Below the pieces are notes generated by a model. That model was not told where the DNA came from. It saw only the letters and a list, made by a program, of their open reading frames with translations, and did not search any database. Position numbers and translations under genes: made by a program. A DNA stretch of 18,578 bases. It comes from a bacterium (GTDB lineage Bacteria; SM23-31; JAUVVT01). Positions 1 to 6,895 of this stretch are shown here, piece after piece (position 1 is the stretch's first letter; every line of letters starts with the position of its first letter). Location of the stretch: the NCBI GenBank assembly GCA_030616165.1, contig JAUWXV010000050.1, positions 1 through 18,578 of the forward strand. The letters run 5' to 3'.

Positions 1-1558
1 CTCCAAATGTCCAGCGGATATAGTAATCTCCCGCATAGGTCTCTTTATTATCGGGATCTGTGCCATCCCATGTTATAAGAAATATTCCAGAGGTGCCACC
101 ATAAAAACCGCCCTCAATAGGACCATTATAGAATTTTTTAATCTTCTTACCATCTGTTGAATACAAAGCAATTTCCAGTTCCCCGGATTTCCATGACTTA
201 TTTATGATTACGGATTCTTTTCCCCCGGTAATAATATGCGGAATTACTGCTGCCATATTAAGATCCCTGCATTCAGTGAATTTAACAGCCGGAACAGTAA
301 CTTTTTCTTTAGCATATTTTCTTTTAAAACTCGGAGGATGTTTCAGCACTGTATTCTCATAACGTATGCGCTCATATTGCCTGACATTGCCTCTTTTAAA
401 ACGCAGTTCATAGAGGTCGCGTATGGTCTGATCAAAATCGAGCAAGCCTGTCCAGAGCTGACCTGAATTTTTTGTGGCATTTGAATGACCCCACCTTTGT
501 TGAAAAGCCCCCAATCCTGTTGTATCTTTATCAGCTCCTCTGCCGTTTGAACTTATAAATTCCGGGTTCTCTTTGTCTTTATTCCACATTACTTCCAAAT
601 TGGTATTAATAATTCTTTGTATATCCTGCTCGTCAAAGACCATCCCATAATGATATGCCTCCACTATCTGGTGTACTTCACCAGCCTGGTAACCAGACCG
701 CCATGGGTGCACCCAGACACCGTGACGGGTATTTTTTCTTTCCAGGTCAATATCCCCGGGTATAAGTGGTTCCCAATAATTCCAAGTATAGTGATCATCA
801 AAGTATTGAAACCGGCTTTTTGCCGTAAAGAAAATCTTCTCTGCCCTGTCCCAATAAAATTTTTCTCCGGTAACCCGATATATACGCAAACAGACCTGAG
901 CCGCGTCCATCTGTTTATTAAACGGATGACTCACTCCCGACCTCGAGATTTCAGGTGCATATATCCACTCTTTAAAGTTATTAGGTTTTAAATACTTATT
1001 AGAACGAACATAAGCCCCATACGGTCCGTCCTCCTGCCAGGTATCTCTTTTGTCCCACTTTTCGACAAAGTGTTTTTTCGCTATTTCAACATAAGAATTT
1101 GCTTTATCACCATAATTTTTTTTGAGTGATTCATCATCAGACACAAGCACAGCAAAATCCAATATTCCTGTCAATAAGATTGCATCACCGACATGAACAT
1201 CAGTCCAATAATTATTATCATAACCATAGGGACCAATCCAGCCCTTGTATCCATCCGGAGCGGTATCCATTTTGTCCAATAAAAAATCGTAGTATTTTAT
1301 ACCCCAGTCCAACCAAGAGGTGTCTTTCGTTAATAAATAATTATCCACATACTGTCCCATACCAACCCTGGCATTCCAGCAAAAGCTTTCCCCCTTGGCA
1401 TATTTTTTAAGAGCAGGATTATCGACCATTTTCTGATATAAATCCGGAGGCGTGATATCCAGTTTAACCGGTTTTTTAGCACATGAAGAGATTACGAAAC
1501 ATAATATAAGTGCTAAACACCGAACAATAAAAGCACGTGATGATTTGGTTATTTTCAC
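1..1558 (-). CDS. Large exported lipoprotein, probable (alpha/alpha)-barrel carbohydrate enzyme with FlgD-like Ig segment (3' end outside window)
   Basis: The reading frame stays open from a GTG at 1556-1558 to the left edge (519 codons, no stop), so the C-terminus is missing. The start is set by GGAGG seven bases upstream. The N-terminus is a lipoprotein signal: basic residues, a hydrophobic stretch and lipobox VISSC with Cys at residue 26. Residues about 40-400 are rich in Trp, Tyr and His, with helical repeats (e.g. WLDWGIKYYDFLLDK, HPWRSGYQAGEVHQ), which resembles six-hairpin glycosidase or polysaccharide-lyase barrels; no exact family or catalytic residue is assigned. From about residue 443 the pattern changes to beta, with ITWDGTD followed by a YAGDYYIRW strand, as in FlgD-like Ig domains. 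It is divergent from the barrel genes. The export signal and open frame are seen directly; a carbohydrate role is inferred. Confidence 0.72.
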   Translation of the reverse strand, partial: MKITKSSRAFIVRCLALILCFVISSCAKKPVKLDITPPDLYQKMVDNPALKKYAKGESFCWNARVGMGQYVDNYLLTKDTSWLDWGIKYYDFLLDKMDTAPDGYKGWIGPYGYDNNYWTDVHVGDAILLTGILDFAVLVSDDESLKKNYGDKANSYVEIAKKHFVEKWDKRDTWQEDGPYGAYVRSNKYLKPNNFKEWIYAPEISRSGVSHPFNKQMDAAQVCLRIYRVTGEKFYWDRAEKIFFTAKSRFQYFDDHYTWNYWEPLIPGDIDLERKNTRHGVWVHPWRSGYQAGEVHQIVEAYHYGMVFDEQDIQRIINTNLEVMWNKDKENPEFISSNGRGADKDTTGLGAFQQRWGHSNATKNSGQLWTGLLDFDQTIRDLYELRFKRGNVRQYERIRYENTVLKHPPSFKRKYAKEKVTVPAVKFTECRDLNMAAVIPHIITGGKESVIINKSWKSGELEIALYSTDGKKIKKFYNGPIEGGFYGGTSGIFLITWDGTDPDNKETYAGDYYIRWTFG

Positions 1559-1754
1559 TAATAAACCTCCTATTTTTAAATAAAATAGAATGTTAAATTT
1601 TCTTTATTCTTGATGTAAAACTAAATGGAATTTAAACTAAAAAATTAATTTTTCAATAGAATTTTAATATTTTAATTTTAATTCCTAATTTCTTCTGTGG
1701 TTAAAAATTTATTGTCGGTATTTGCCGGATTTATGGATATTTTCTTACTTTTTT

Positions 1755-1810
1755 TGATAATATTTTATCATTTTGTGATAAAAAGAGGTTAAAAATTATC
1801 ATTTTTATCA
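1755..1810. promoter_or_regulatory. Cluster of five TTATCA/TGATAA motifs with near-helical spacing
   Basis: TGATAA occurs at 1755 and 1776, and TTATCA at 1765, 1796 and 1805. The steps between successive motif starts are 10, 11, 20 and 9 bases, close to multiples of one DNA turn. The two inner copies form TTTTATCA / TGATAAAA (1763-1783) with a 5-base loop. It lies about 200 bases upstream of the GTG of the minus-strand lipoprotein gene. It could be a multi-site operator. AT-rich chance recurrence is the main alternative. Confidence 0.3.
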
Positions 1811-2256
1811 TTTTTTATGATATTAAGAGAAATTTGAATCACTCATTATTTGTTAATTTACAAATATGTATGAGTATATTCAATTTTTGTATTTTATATT
1901 TTTAATTTTTTTTAAAAGAGAAAGAGAGTGCAGAGTATATAATTCTCACTGGAAAGCCATTTTATAGTTCATTAAAAAACAAACAAATTATTATTTGTTA
2001 TTGATAATAATATTATATTATAAATATAACAAATTATATTTGATATGTCAAGAATTATTTTATTATATTTACTAATTTATTAGTAAGCATTATTTTTGGG
2101 TTGTGAAAGTGTGAAATACTTCAGTAATTTAGATTTTCAATTAAAGATTTTACGATATAAGTATTTTGCATTAGTTTACAGGAGAAATTGTTCATAATGA
2201 ATAAAATAACAAATTTAATTGACTTTTGGAAGTTAATATAATAAATTATTATTGAA

Positions 2257-2277
2257 TTATCCGCCAGAGGCGGATAA
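2257..2277. repeat. GC-rich REP-like palindrome
   Basis: TTATCCGCC and GGCGGATAA form perfect 9-bp arms around AGA. The core CCGCCAGAGGCGG is the same as the unit tandemly repeated near 6195-6292 and 6608-6702, so this is a solitary member of the same repeat family. Its GC content stands out sharply from the flanking AT-rich sequence. It sits about 80 bases upstream of the first barrel gene and would form a hairpin in a leader transcript. Confidence 0.7.
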
Positions 2278-2359
2278 ACCACTTATTTACTTATGTATGA
2301 TAAGTGAATAATTGTTAAGTTAATTAAAAGTTATACAATAAATGGAGGTATTATAAAAG

Positions 2360-3256
2360 ATGAAAAAAGTTATCTTTTTTATAATGATTATAATATTACC
2401 TTCTTGTGTTTTAGGTAATTCCGTAAAGTCGTATTTACCAGCAATTGATTATTTTCGTTGTACTGCTGGAGAGCGTCTATTTTTTTATTATCAAGAATTA
2501 CATAAAGGCACTTTTTATATCGATAATGATTTTCGATTATACAATTTTAATAAATACTGGGATAAATCGGGCAAAAAATCTAACCATAGTAAATATACAA
2601 GATTGATAAATATAATCTCAATAAAATATTGTCCTATAAGTAAAACACAATTTAGTATCAGGGTGCCTTATGTATATTTAAATTCTGAGTGGAGAAAATT
2701 ATCAAGCTATGGTCTAAGTGATATATTTATCGGCATATCATATGAAGTTCTACAATTTTTAAATAATAAGATTTATTTATCAAGTGGAGTGAAAATACCT
2801 ATTGGTTATTATGAATACGATTTAGAAAAATTACCTTTAGGGACTGGCAGTTATGATATACCATTTGCTATAAATTCAGATTTTAATGTTCGCAATTTTT
2901 TTCTCTTTTTCGATATAGGTTACATTTTTAATGGAAAAAGTGATGTATCTTCTTATCCTTTCACCATTAATCTTAAAAGGAATAATGGTGATGAAATATT
3001 TAGTGACATTGCGATTATAAAGGAATATAATGGACTGGGAGTTAAGTTTGAGATGAATTATTACTACGTTTTTTATTCATCAATTTCAGGGTCAAGGTGG
3101 GATGATAGTCACTCTAAATTTAGTATTAATCCCGGATTGATATTTTCTCCAAAGTTTAAAAATATCAAATTAGAATTAGGATTTTCGTATGATTTGATTG
3201 GTAAAAATAATTTTTCAGGTTACTCGCCGGTTATTAGAATTCATTTTAATAAATAA
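2360..3256 (+). CDS. Outer-membrane beta-barrel protein, tandem paralog 1
   Basis: This 298-residue protein has a Sec signal peptide (about 1-20, ending VLG) and alternating hydrophobic/polar strands rich in Tyr, Phe and Asn. It ends in alternating RIHFNK, typical of a C-terminal barrel strand. The segments RVPYVY, SGLSDI-like, GVKIPIGYY and LGTGSYDI resemble transporter-type barrels of the Phenol_MetA_deg (PF13557) group; the family assignment is by pattern only. The ATG follows GGAGG by 11 bases. LPSC near residue 16 mimics a lipobox, but paralogs 2 and 3 have Gly there, so cleavage by signal peptidase I is more likely. It is first of three paralogs, 18 bases before the next. No substrate can be named. 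Confidence 0.82.
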   Translation: MKKVIFFIMIIILPSCVLGNSVKSYLPAIDYFRCTAGERLFFYYQELHKGTFYIDNDFRLYNFNKYWDKSGKKSNHSKYTRLINIISIKYCPISKTQFSIRVPYVYLNSEWRKLSSYGLSDIFIGISYEVLQFLNNKIYLSSGVKIPIGYYEYDLEKLPLGTGSYDIPFAINSDFNVRNFFLFFDIGYIFNGKSDVSSYPFTINLKRNNGDEIFSDIAIIKEYNGLGVKFEMNYYYVFYSSISGSRWDDSHSKFSINPGLIFSPKFKNIKLELGFSYDLIGKNNFSGYSPVIRIHFNK

Positions 3257-3274
3257 CGAAAGGTATTATAAAAG

Positions 3275-4246
3275 ATGAAAAAATTTATATTTTTTATAAT
3301 GTTGATATTATTGCCTTCAGGTATTTTAGGCCATTCCATAGGATGGCCATATTTGCAGGCATTTGATTATTTTCGTAGTACTGCCGGAGAGCGTATATTT
3401 TTTTATTATCAAAAATATCAGAAAGGCTCTTTTTATATCAATAATGATTTTCGATTATACAATTCTAATAAATATTGGGATGAATCGGGAGGAAAACATA
3501 ACTTTGATAAATATACGAGATTGATAAATATAATTTCAATAAAATACAGCCCTATAAGTAAGACACAATTCAGTGTCAGGGTGCCGTATGTATATTTAGA
3601 TTATTCATATAAATATTATAACTATCAGTTATCAAACTCCGGTCTAAGTGATATATTACTTGGCGTATCATATGAGATTGCACAATATTTAAATAATAAA
3701 ATTTATTTATCAAGCGGAGTGAAAATACCCGTGGGTTATTATAAATGCATCGACTACAATGAAAGAAAATTACCTCTGGGTACCGGCAGCTATGATATTC
3801 CAATTATTATAAGTTCAGATTTCAATGTTAAGAATCTCTTTCTCTTTTTAGATATAGGTTATATCTTTATTGGAAGTAGTGAAATATCATATGAAATATA
3901 TTATAAAATGTTACTTCCGCCCTATTTCAGTGTCAGTCTTGAAAAGTCTATAAGAAATAATGGTGATGAGATATTTGGTGACATTGCGATTATAAAGGAA
4001 CTCAAGAAATTTGCATTTAAGTTTGAAATAAATTACTACTACGTGTTTGATTCACCCAGTTGGGAAATCAGCTTTATGAGTAAGAGATGGGATAAAAGTC
4101 ACTATAAATTTAGCATTAATCCTGGATTAATTTTTTCTCCAAAGTTTAAAAATATCAAATTAGAATTAGGATTTTCGTATGATTTGATTGGAAAAAATAA
4201 TTATTCAGGATACTCACCAGTTGTTAGAATTCATTTTAATAAATAA
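3275..4246 (+). CDS. Outer-membrane beta-barrel protein, tandem paralog 2
   Basis: This 323-residue paralog of its neighbours has a Sec signal peptide ending ILG and the same barrel strands. It is the longest copy. Extra residues fall at four predicted loops: after RVPYVYLD, after GYYK (CIDYNE insertion), after the IGSSE segment (about 20 residues, including LLPPYFS), and before RWDKSHYKFS. The start has AGG followed by TATTATAAAAG, a leader motif shared with paralogs 1 and 3. The 3' 53 bases of scaffold sequence (4133-4185) are identical to both siblings, but the region matching 2523-2616 differs. It probably forms an operon with the flanking copies (gaps of 18 and 16 bases). Confidence 0.82.
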   Translation: MKKFIFFIMLILLPSGILGHSIGWPYLQAFDYFRSTAGERIFFYYQKYQKGSFYINNDFRLYNSNKYWDESGGKHNFDKYTRLINIISIKYSPISKTQFSVRVPYVYLDYSYKYYNYQLSNSGLSDILLGVSYEIAQYLNNKIYLSSGVKIPVGYYKCIDYNERKLPLGTGSYDIPIIISSDFNVKNLFLFLDIGYIFIGSSEISYEIYYKMLLPPYFSVSLEKSIRNNGDEIFGDIAIIKELKKFAFKFEINYYYVFDSPSWEISFMSKRWDKSHYKFSINPGLIFSPKFKNIKLELGFSYDLIGKNNYSGYSPVVRIHFNK

Positions 4247-4262
4247 TGAAAGGTATTATAAA

Positions 4263-5162
4263 ATGAAAAAATTTATCTTTATTATAATATTGATAGTATT
4301 GCCTTCAGGTGTTTTTGGCAATCCCATATCGTGGCCTTATTTACGAGCAAATGATTATTTCAGGGGAACTGCAGGAGAGCGTCTATTTTTTTATTATCAA
4401 GAATTACAGAAGGGCTCTTTTTATATTAATAATGATTTTCGATTATACAATTTTAATAAATACTGGGATAAATCGGGCAAAAAATCTAACCATAGTAAAT
4501 ATACAAGATTGATAAATATAATATCAATAAATTACAATTCTGGAAATAAAACACAATTCAGTATCAGGGTGCCGTATGTGAGATTAGACCATAGAGCATA
4601 TAGAACATTATCAAACTCCGGTCTAAGTGATATATTCCTTGGGGTATCGTATGAGATTGTAAAATTTTTGAATAATAAAATTTATTTATCAAGCGGAGTG
4701 AAGATACCTGCAGGTTATTATAAATACAATAAAGAAAAATTAACCATGGGGACCGGCAGTTTTGATATTCCATTTATTATAAATTCAGATTTTAATATTC
4801 AAAATCTTTTACTCTTTTTTGATTTTGGTTATATTTATATTGGAAATAGTAAAGAATTATATTCAAGTGATAGTGGTGGTTATGTTGTAAACAATGGTGA
4901 TGAGATGTTTGGTGATATTGCTATTATTAAGGAACTCGAACGAGTAGCATTTAAGTTTGAAATGAATTACTACTACGTTTTTAATTCATCACGTGTTTCA
5001 TGGTGGGATGATAGTCAATCTAAATTCAGCATTACACCCGGATTGATATTTTCTCCAAAGTTTAAAAATATCAAATTAGAATTAGGATTTTCGTATGATT
5101 TAATTGGTAAAAATAATTTTTCAGGTTACTCACCGGTCATTAGAATTCATTTTAATAATTGA
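4263..5162 (+). CDS. Outer-membrane beta-barrel protein, tandem paralog 3
   Basis: This 299-residue paralog starts at ATG 4263, directly after the shared AGGTATTATAAA leader. An in-frame ATG at 4188 lies inside the end of paralog 2 and is not credible as the start. Signal peptide, barrel strands and C-terminal RIHFNN match paralogs 1 and 2. Loop sequences are its own: SKELYSSDSGGYVV replaces the long loop of paralog 2, and TMGTGSFD replaces PLGTGSYD. A 94-bp block (4429-4522) is identical to paralog 1 (2523-2616) but not to paralog 2, which points to gene conversion. Function and substrate are unknown; an outer-membrane location is inferred from signal and strand pattern. Confidence 0.82.
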   Translation: MKKFIFIIILIVLPSGVFGNPISWPYLRANDYFRGTAGERLFFYYQELQKGSFYINNDFRLYNFNKYWDKSGKKSNHSKYTRLINIISINYNSGNKTQFSIRVPYVRLDHRAYRTLSNSGLSDIFLGVSYEIVKFLNNKIYLSSGVKIPAGYYKYNKEKLTMGTGSFDIPFIINSDFNIQNLLLFFDFGYIYIGNSKELYSSDSGGYVVNNGDEMFGDIAIIKELERVAFKFEMNYYYVFNSSRVSWWDDSQSKFSITPGLIFSPKFKNIKLELGFSYDLIGKNNFSGYSPVIRIHFNN

Positions 5163-5171
5163 CAAATTGAG

Positions 5172-5199
5172 TTGACAATTTTTTATTAAGGTATATGAT
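5172..5199 (+). promoter_or_regulatory. Sigma-70-like promoter for the small lipoprotein gene
   Basis: TTGACA (5172-5177) is followed after 16 bases by TATGAT (5194-5199), a five-of-six match to the -10 consensus. It lies just after the stop codon of paralog 3 and about 118 bases upstream of the GTG at 5317. It would let the lipoprotein gene be transcribed separately from the barrel array and would place the barrel remnant in its 5' leader. Confidence 0.5.
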
Positions 5200-5232
5200 A
5201 TGTTAATAATTATTAAATTTAATTAATATTTG

Positions 5233-5295
5233 TAAAGATATCAGAAAGGTTATTTTTACATTGGTAATGAAGTTCGATTGTTTAAATTAAAATAA
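5233..5295 (+). pseudogene. Remnant of a fourth beta-barrel paralog
   Basis: In frame, 5239-5292 encodes YQKGYFYIGNEVRLFK then LK and a stop. It aligns without gaps to YQKGSFYINNDFRLYN of paralog 2 (about 3415-3465). The DNA also aligns: ATATCAGAAAGG is identical, then TTTTTA, TAATGA and TTCGATT are shared. A CAA codon of the intact gene is TAA here (5233-5235), and the frame ends at 5293-5295. Upstream AAGGTATATGATATG may be a decayed copy of the shared AGGTATTATAAAATG leader, implying an internal deletion. What remains is too short to be a functional barrel. Confidence 0.7.
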
Positions 5296-5316
5296 GTAGT
5301 GAAAAGAGGGAATAAA

Positions 5317-5871
5317 GTGTTAAAGGTTACTTTTAAAACTGTTCTAATAATTATGATTATTTACTTATTGTTGTTATCGTGCGGTTCTTATACGACTCTA
5401 CCTCCTACGGCTCGCTATTCGATAACAAATCAAGATAGAATTTTTAATGCATCATTTGACGACATTTGGTCATCTGTGGTTTCATTAATAAGAAATTTCC
5501 AATGGGAAACTAAGTTAATAGACAAATCTTCAGGTGTAATTAAATTACGAGCATCCTGGATTTACTCTGATGTATCAGGAAATCCTGTTAATAGAGTTTA
5601 TAATTGGCCAAATTTAGAAGAAGTAGAATATTCCAATGTGCTAAGATATCTAAAAGAATATACTTATTCAAAGATTAAAATTCCAGGGATTACTAGATAC
5701 AGCAGAGAATACTTAACAATTAAAATAATAAAAGTTTCTTCCTCTAAAACGCAAGTTGATATAAAATACACAATTAATGTTTTTTCGAGTGCAACAGGTT
5801 TCTTAAAGGTTAATTCAAATGGATACCTTGAGTACCAAATCCTATCAAATATTAAGTCTCAGTTAAAATAG
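5317..5871 (+). CDS. Small uncharacterised lipoprotein
   Basis: I choose GTG 5317 (184 residues) because GAGGG lies six bases upstream; an in-frame GTG at 5299 lacks a ribosome site. The N-terminus is a compact lipoprotein signal: Lys, a long hydrophobic run, and lipobox LLLSC with Cys about residue 22 from this start. The mature part begins with a polar linker. It then shows an alpha/beta pattern: FNASFDDIWSSVVSLIRN, ETKLIDKSSGVIKLRA and YLTIKIIKV. This resembles the small BamC/NlpB-like or DUF-type lipoprotein domains in which a DDIW-type helix precedes strands; no family is assigned. It follows the barrel array on the same strand with its own predicted promoter. A role with the barrels is possible but unproven. 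Confidence 0.72.
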   Translation: MLKVTFKTVLIIMIIYLLLLSCGSYTTLPPTARYSITNQDRIFNASFDDIWSSVVSLIRNFQWETKLIDKSSGVIKLRASWIYSDVSGNPVNRVYNWPNLEEVEYSNVLRYLKEYTYSKIKIPGITRYSREYLTIKIIKVSSSKTQVDIKYTINVFSSATGFLKVNSNGYLEYQILSNIKSQLK

Positions 5872-6147
5872 TAGATTTATACATCTTTTATTTTTTAATT
5901 CTTGTATTTTTTCACCGCACAGGATAAAATCGGTTGAATTTGAATTAGTATCTCTGAAAATGCTTAAATAGACTAAAGGTATTGGGTTTCACGAAATTCG
6001 TTAGTTATTACAGTATAATAAGTTACAAGGATGCTAAAAATCAACTGCCTAATAAGATTTTCAATACTTGTTAATATTGAATTTACGGTAGCAAAAATTA
6101 AAAATTTTTCTTCAAAATAGCCCTTTTTATGGGTTATCATGCAGTTT

Positions 6148-6360
6148 TTTCAGAGCGCCACGAATTATGAAAATAAAATGCAGGGTGGGTAAGCCCGCCA
6201 CCAGAGGCGGACAAGCCCACCAGGGGGGGACAAGCCCGCCAGAGGCGGGTAAACCCACCAGAGGCGGGTAAACCCACCAGGGGCGGGTAAACCCGCCCCT
6301 ACGCGAACTAATGTGATTAAATTTTATGTCGTATGATAGGACAGTTATTTTAGGGATAAA
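6148..6360. repeat. Composite repeat, copy 1 (about 213 bp)
   Basis: It begins TTTCAGAGCGCCACGAATTA and ends GGGATAAA, matching copy 2 at both ends. Its centre (6195-6292) holds five tandem units of a 19-22 bp self-complementary sequence based on CCGCCAGAGGCGG plus ACAAGC or GTAAAC, then CCGCCCCTACGCG. The right arm is unique-looking AT-rich sequence with TTTTATGTCGTATGATAGGAC. There are no obvious terminal inverted repeats and no ORF, so it resembles a REP/BIME-type or non-autonomous element. Confidence 0.8.
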
Positions 6361-6364
6361 AAAT

Positions 6365-6410
6365 GGGATTGCCACGTCCCCCGCTAAAAGCGGGATACTC
6401 GCAATGACAG
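6365..6410. repeat. GGATTGCC...GCAATGACA hairpin repeat
   Basis: GGGATTGCC at the left and GCAATGACA at the right enclose CCCGCT-AAA-AGCGGG (6380-6394). The layout, GTCATTGC on the opposite strand, a hairpin, then GGCAATCC, is a common intergenic repeat form in bacterial genomes. It lies between the two composite repeats. Confidence 0.6.
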
Positions 6411-6466
6411 AAGAGGGTTTCATAATTCCAAAATAGAATTTTTTTCATAATTTAAAATAATTGTAA

Positions 6467-6487
6467 GGACAGAACACTGTTCTGTCC
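6467..6487. repeat. 21-bp near-perfect palindrome
   Basis: GGACAGAACA (6467-6476) and TGTTCTGTCC (6478-6487) are perfect 10-bp arms around one base. With the following CTACA it reads on the minus strand as TGTAGGGACAGAACA, a familiar style of dispersed intergenic palindrome. No T-run adjoins it, so it is not a clear terminator. Confidence 0.6.
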
Positions 6488-6560
6488 CTACATCTAATTT
6501 CTTTAATCTATGTAATTCATGAAATTAGTGGTTCTATTTTAAAACAAAACGTTTATTCTC

Positions 6561-6768
6561 TTTCAGAGCGCCACGAATTATGAAAATAAAAGGCAGGGGG
6601 GGTAAATCCGCCAGAGGCGGACAAGCCCGCCAGAGGCGGACAAGCCCACCAGAGGCGGACAAGCCCGCCAGAGGCGGGTAAACCCACCAGAGGCGGACAA
6701 GCCCGCCCCTACGCGAACTAATGATTAAATTTTATGTCGTATGATAGGACAGCTATTTTTGGGATAAA
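6561..6768. repeat. Composite repeat, copy 2 (about 208 bp)
   Basis: This is a direct-orientation copy of the element at 6148-6360, with the same left arm (TTTCAGAGCGCCACGAATTA) and right arm (ACGCGAACTAATG to GGGATAAA). The centre has five exact-length 19-bp units at 6608-6702, CCGCCAGAGGCGGACAAGC with small changes (CCACC in units 3 and 5, GGGTAAAC in unit 4). The flanking arms differ from copy 1 by only a few bases and a 2-base indel, so the copies are recent relatives. Confidence 0.8.
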
Positions 6769-6833
6769 TTAATGTATTAAAATTGCACTTATTTCAGAAA
6801 TAAGATTTAAAACAGATTGGATAGATTTGGTAT

Positions 6834-6869
6834 AAAAAAGGGGGCACAACGTCCAAATATTGTGCCCCC
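6834..6869 (-). terminator. Rho-independent terminator of the PD40 gene
   Basis: On the minus strand GGGGGCACAA (6869-6860) pairs perfectly with TTGTGCCCCC (6849-6840) across a 10-base loop and is followed by six Ts (6839-6834). It lies about 27 bases past the stop of the PD40 protein gene, so its assignment is clear. Confidence 0.9.
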
Positions 6870-6895
6870 TGCGTATGCTTTTATTGTTCGGCTTT

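Larger units (their letters stand above)
1559..2359. other. AT-rich divergent intergenic region
   Basis: About 800 bases separate the minus-strand lipoprotein gene and the plus-strand barrel genes. I see no credible ORF. It holds a cluster of TTATCA/TGATAA motifs (1755-1810), an imperfect inverted repeat (CTCAT at 1842-1846, ATTTGT/ACAAAT inside, ATGAG at 1870-1874), a 7-bp-arm inverted repeat TTACTAA/TTAGTAA at 2069-2086, the GC-rich palindrome at 2257-2277, and a CACTTAT/ATAAGTG pair at 2280-2306. A weak promoter candidate for the barrel genes is TTGACT at 2219-2224 with TAAATT at 2242-2247 (17-base spacer). In DNA this AT-rich, single motifs can be chance. Confidence 0.6.
5872..6895. other. 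Repeat-rich intergenic island between convergent genes
   Basis: About 1 kb separates the ends of the plus-strand lipoprotein gene and the minus-strand PD40 gene. 5872-6147 is AT-rich with nothing clear except a short TTCAATA/TATTGAA pair (6060-6081). Two copies of a composite repeat follow (6148-6360 and 6561-6768). Between them are a GCAATGACA/GGATTGCC-type hairpin and a GGACAGAACA palindrome. The minus-strand terminator closes the region. The one longer minus frame here (6127-6423) merely translates the repeats and is not a gene. Confidence 0.75.

Noticed and set aside
617-1410. Two plus-strand frames (617-991 and 1126-1410)
   Set aside because: They lie antisense to a continuous 519-codon minus frame with a ribosome site and lipoprotein signal, and lack both themselves.
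2360-2420. LPSC in barrel paralog 1 as a lipobox
   Set aside because: The Cys is Gly in both paralogs, and barrels of this kind are not lipid-anchored; a VLG cleavage site follows.
4188-4262. Upstream ATG extension of barrel paralog 3
   Set aside because: It lies within the end of paralog 2 and would put 25 residues before a clear signal peptide; the leader motif precedes ATG 4263.
6127-6423. A 98-codon minus-strand frame rich in Gly, Pro and Trp
   Set aside because: It only translates the GC-rich tandem repeats and their flanks; no ribosome site, and it is interrupted differently in the second repeat copy.
6195-6702. Tandem GC-rich units as a possible CRISPR array
   Set aside because: The units are 19 bp head-to-tail with no unique spacers, and no cas genes are present.
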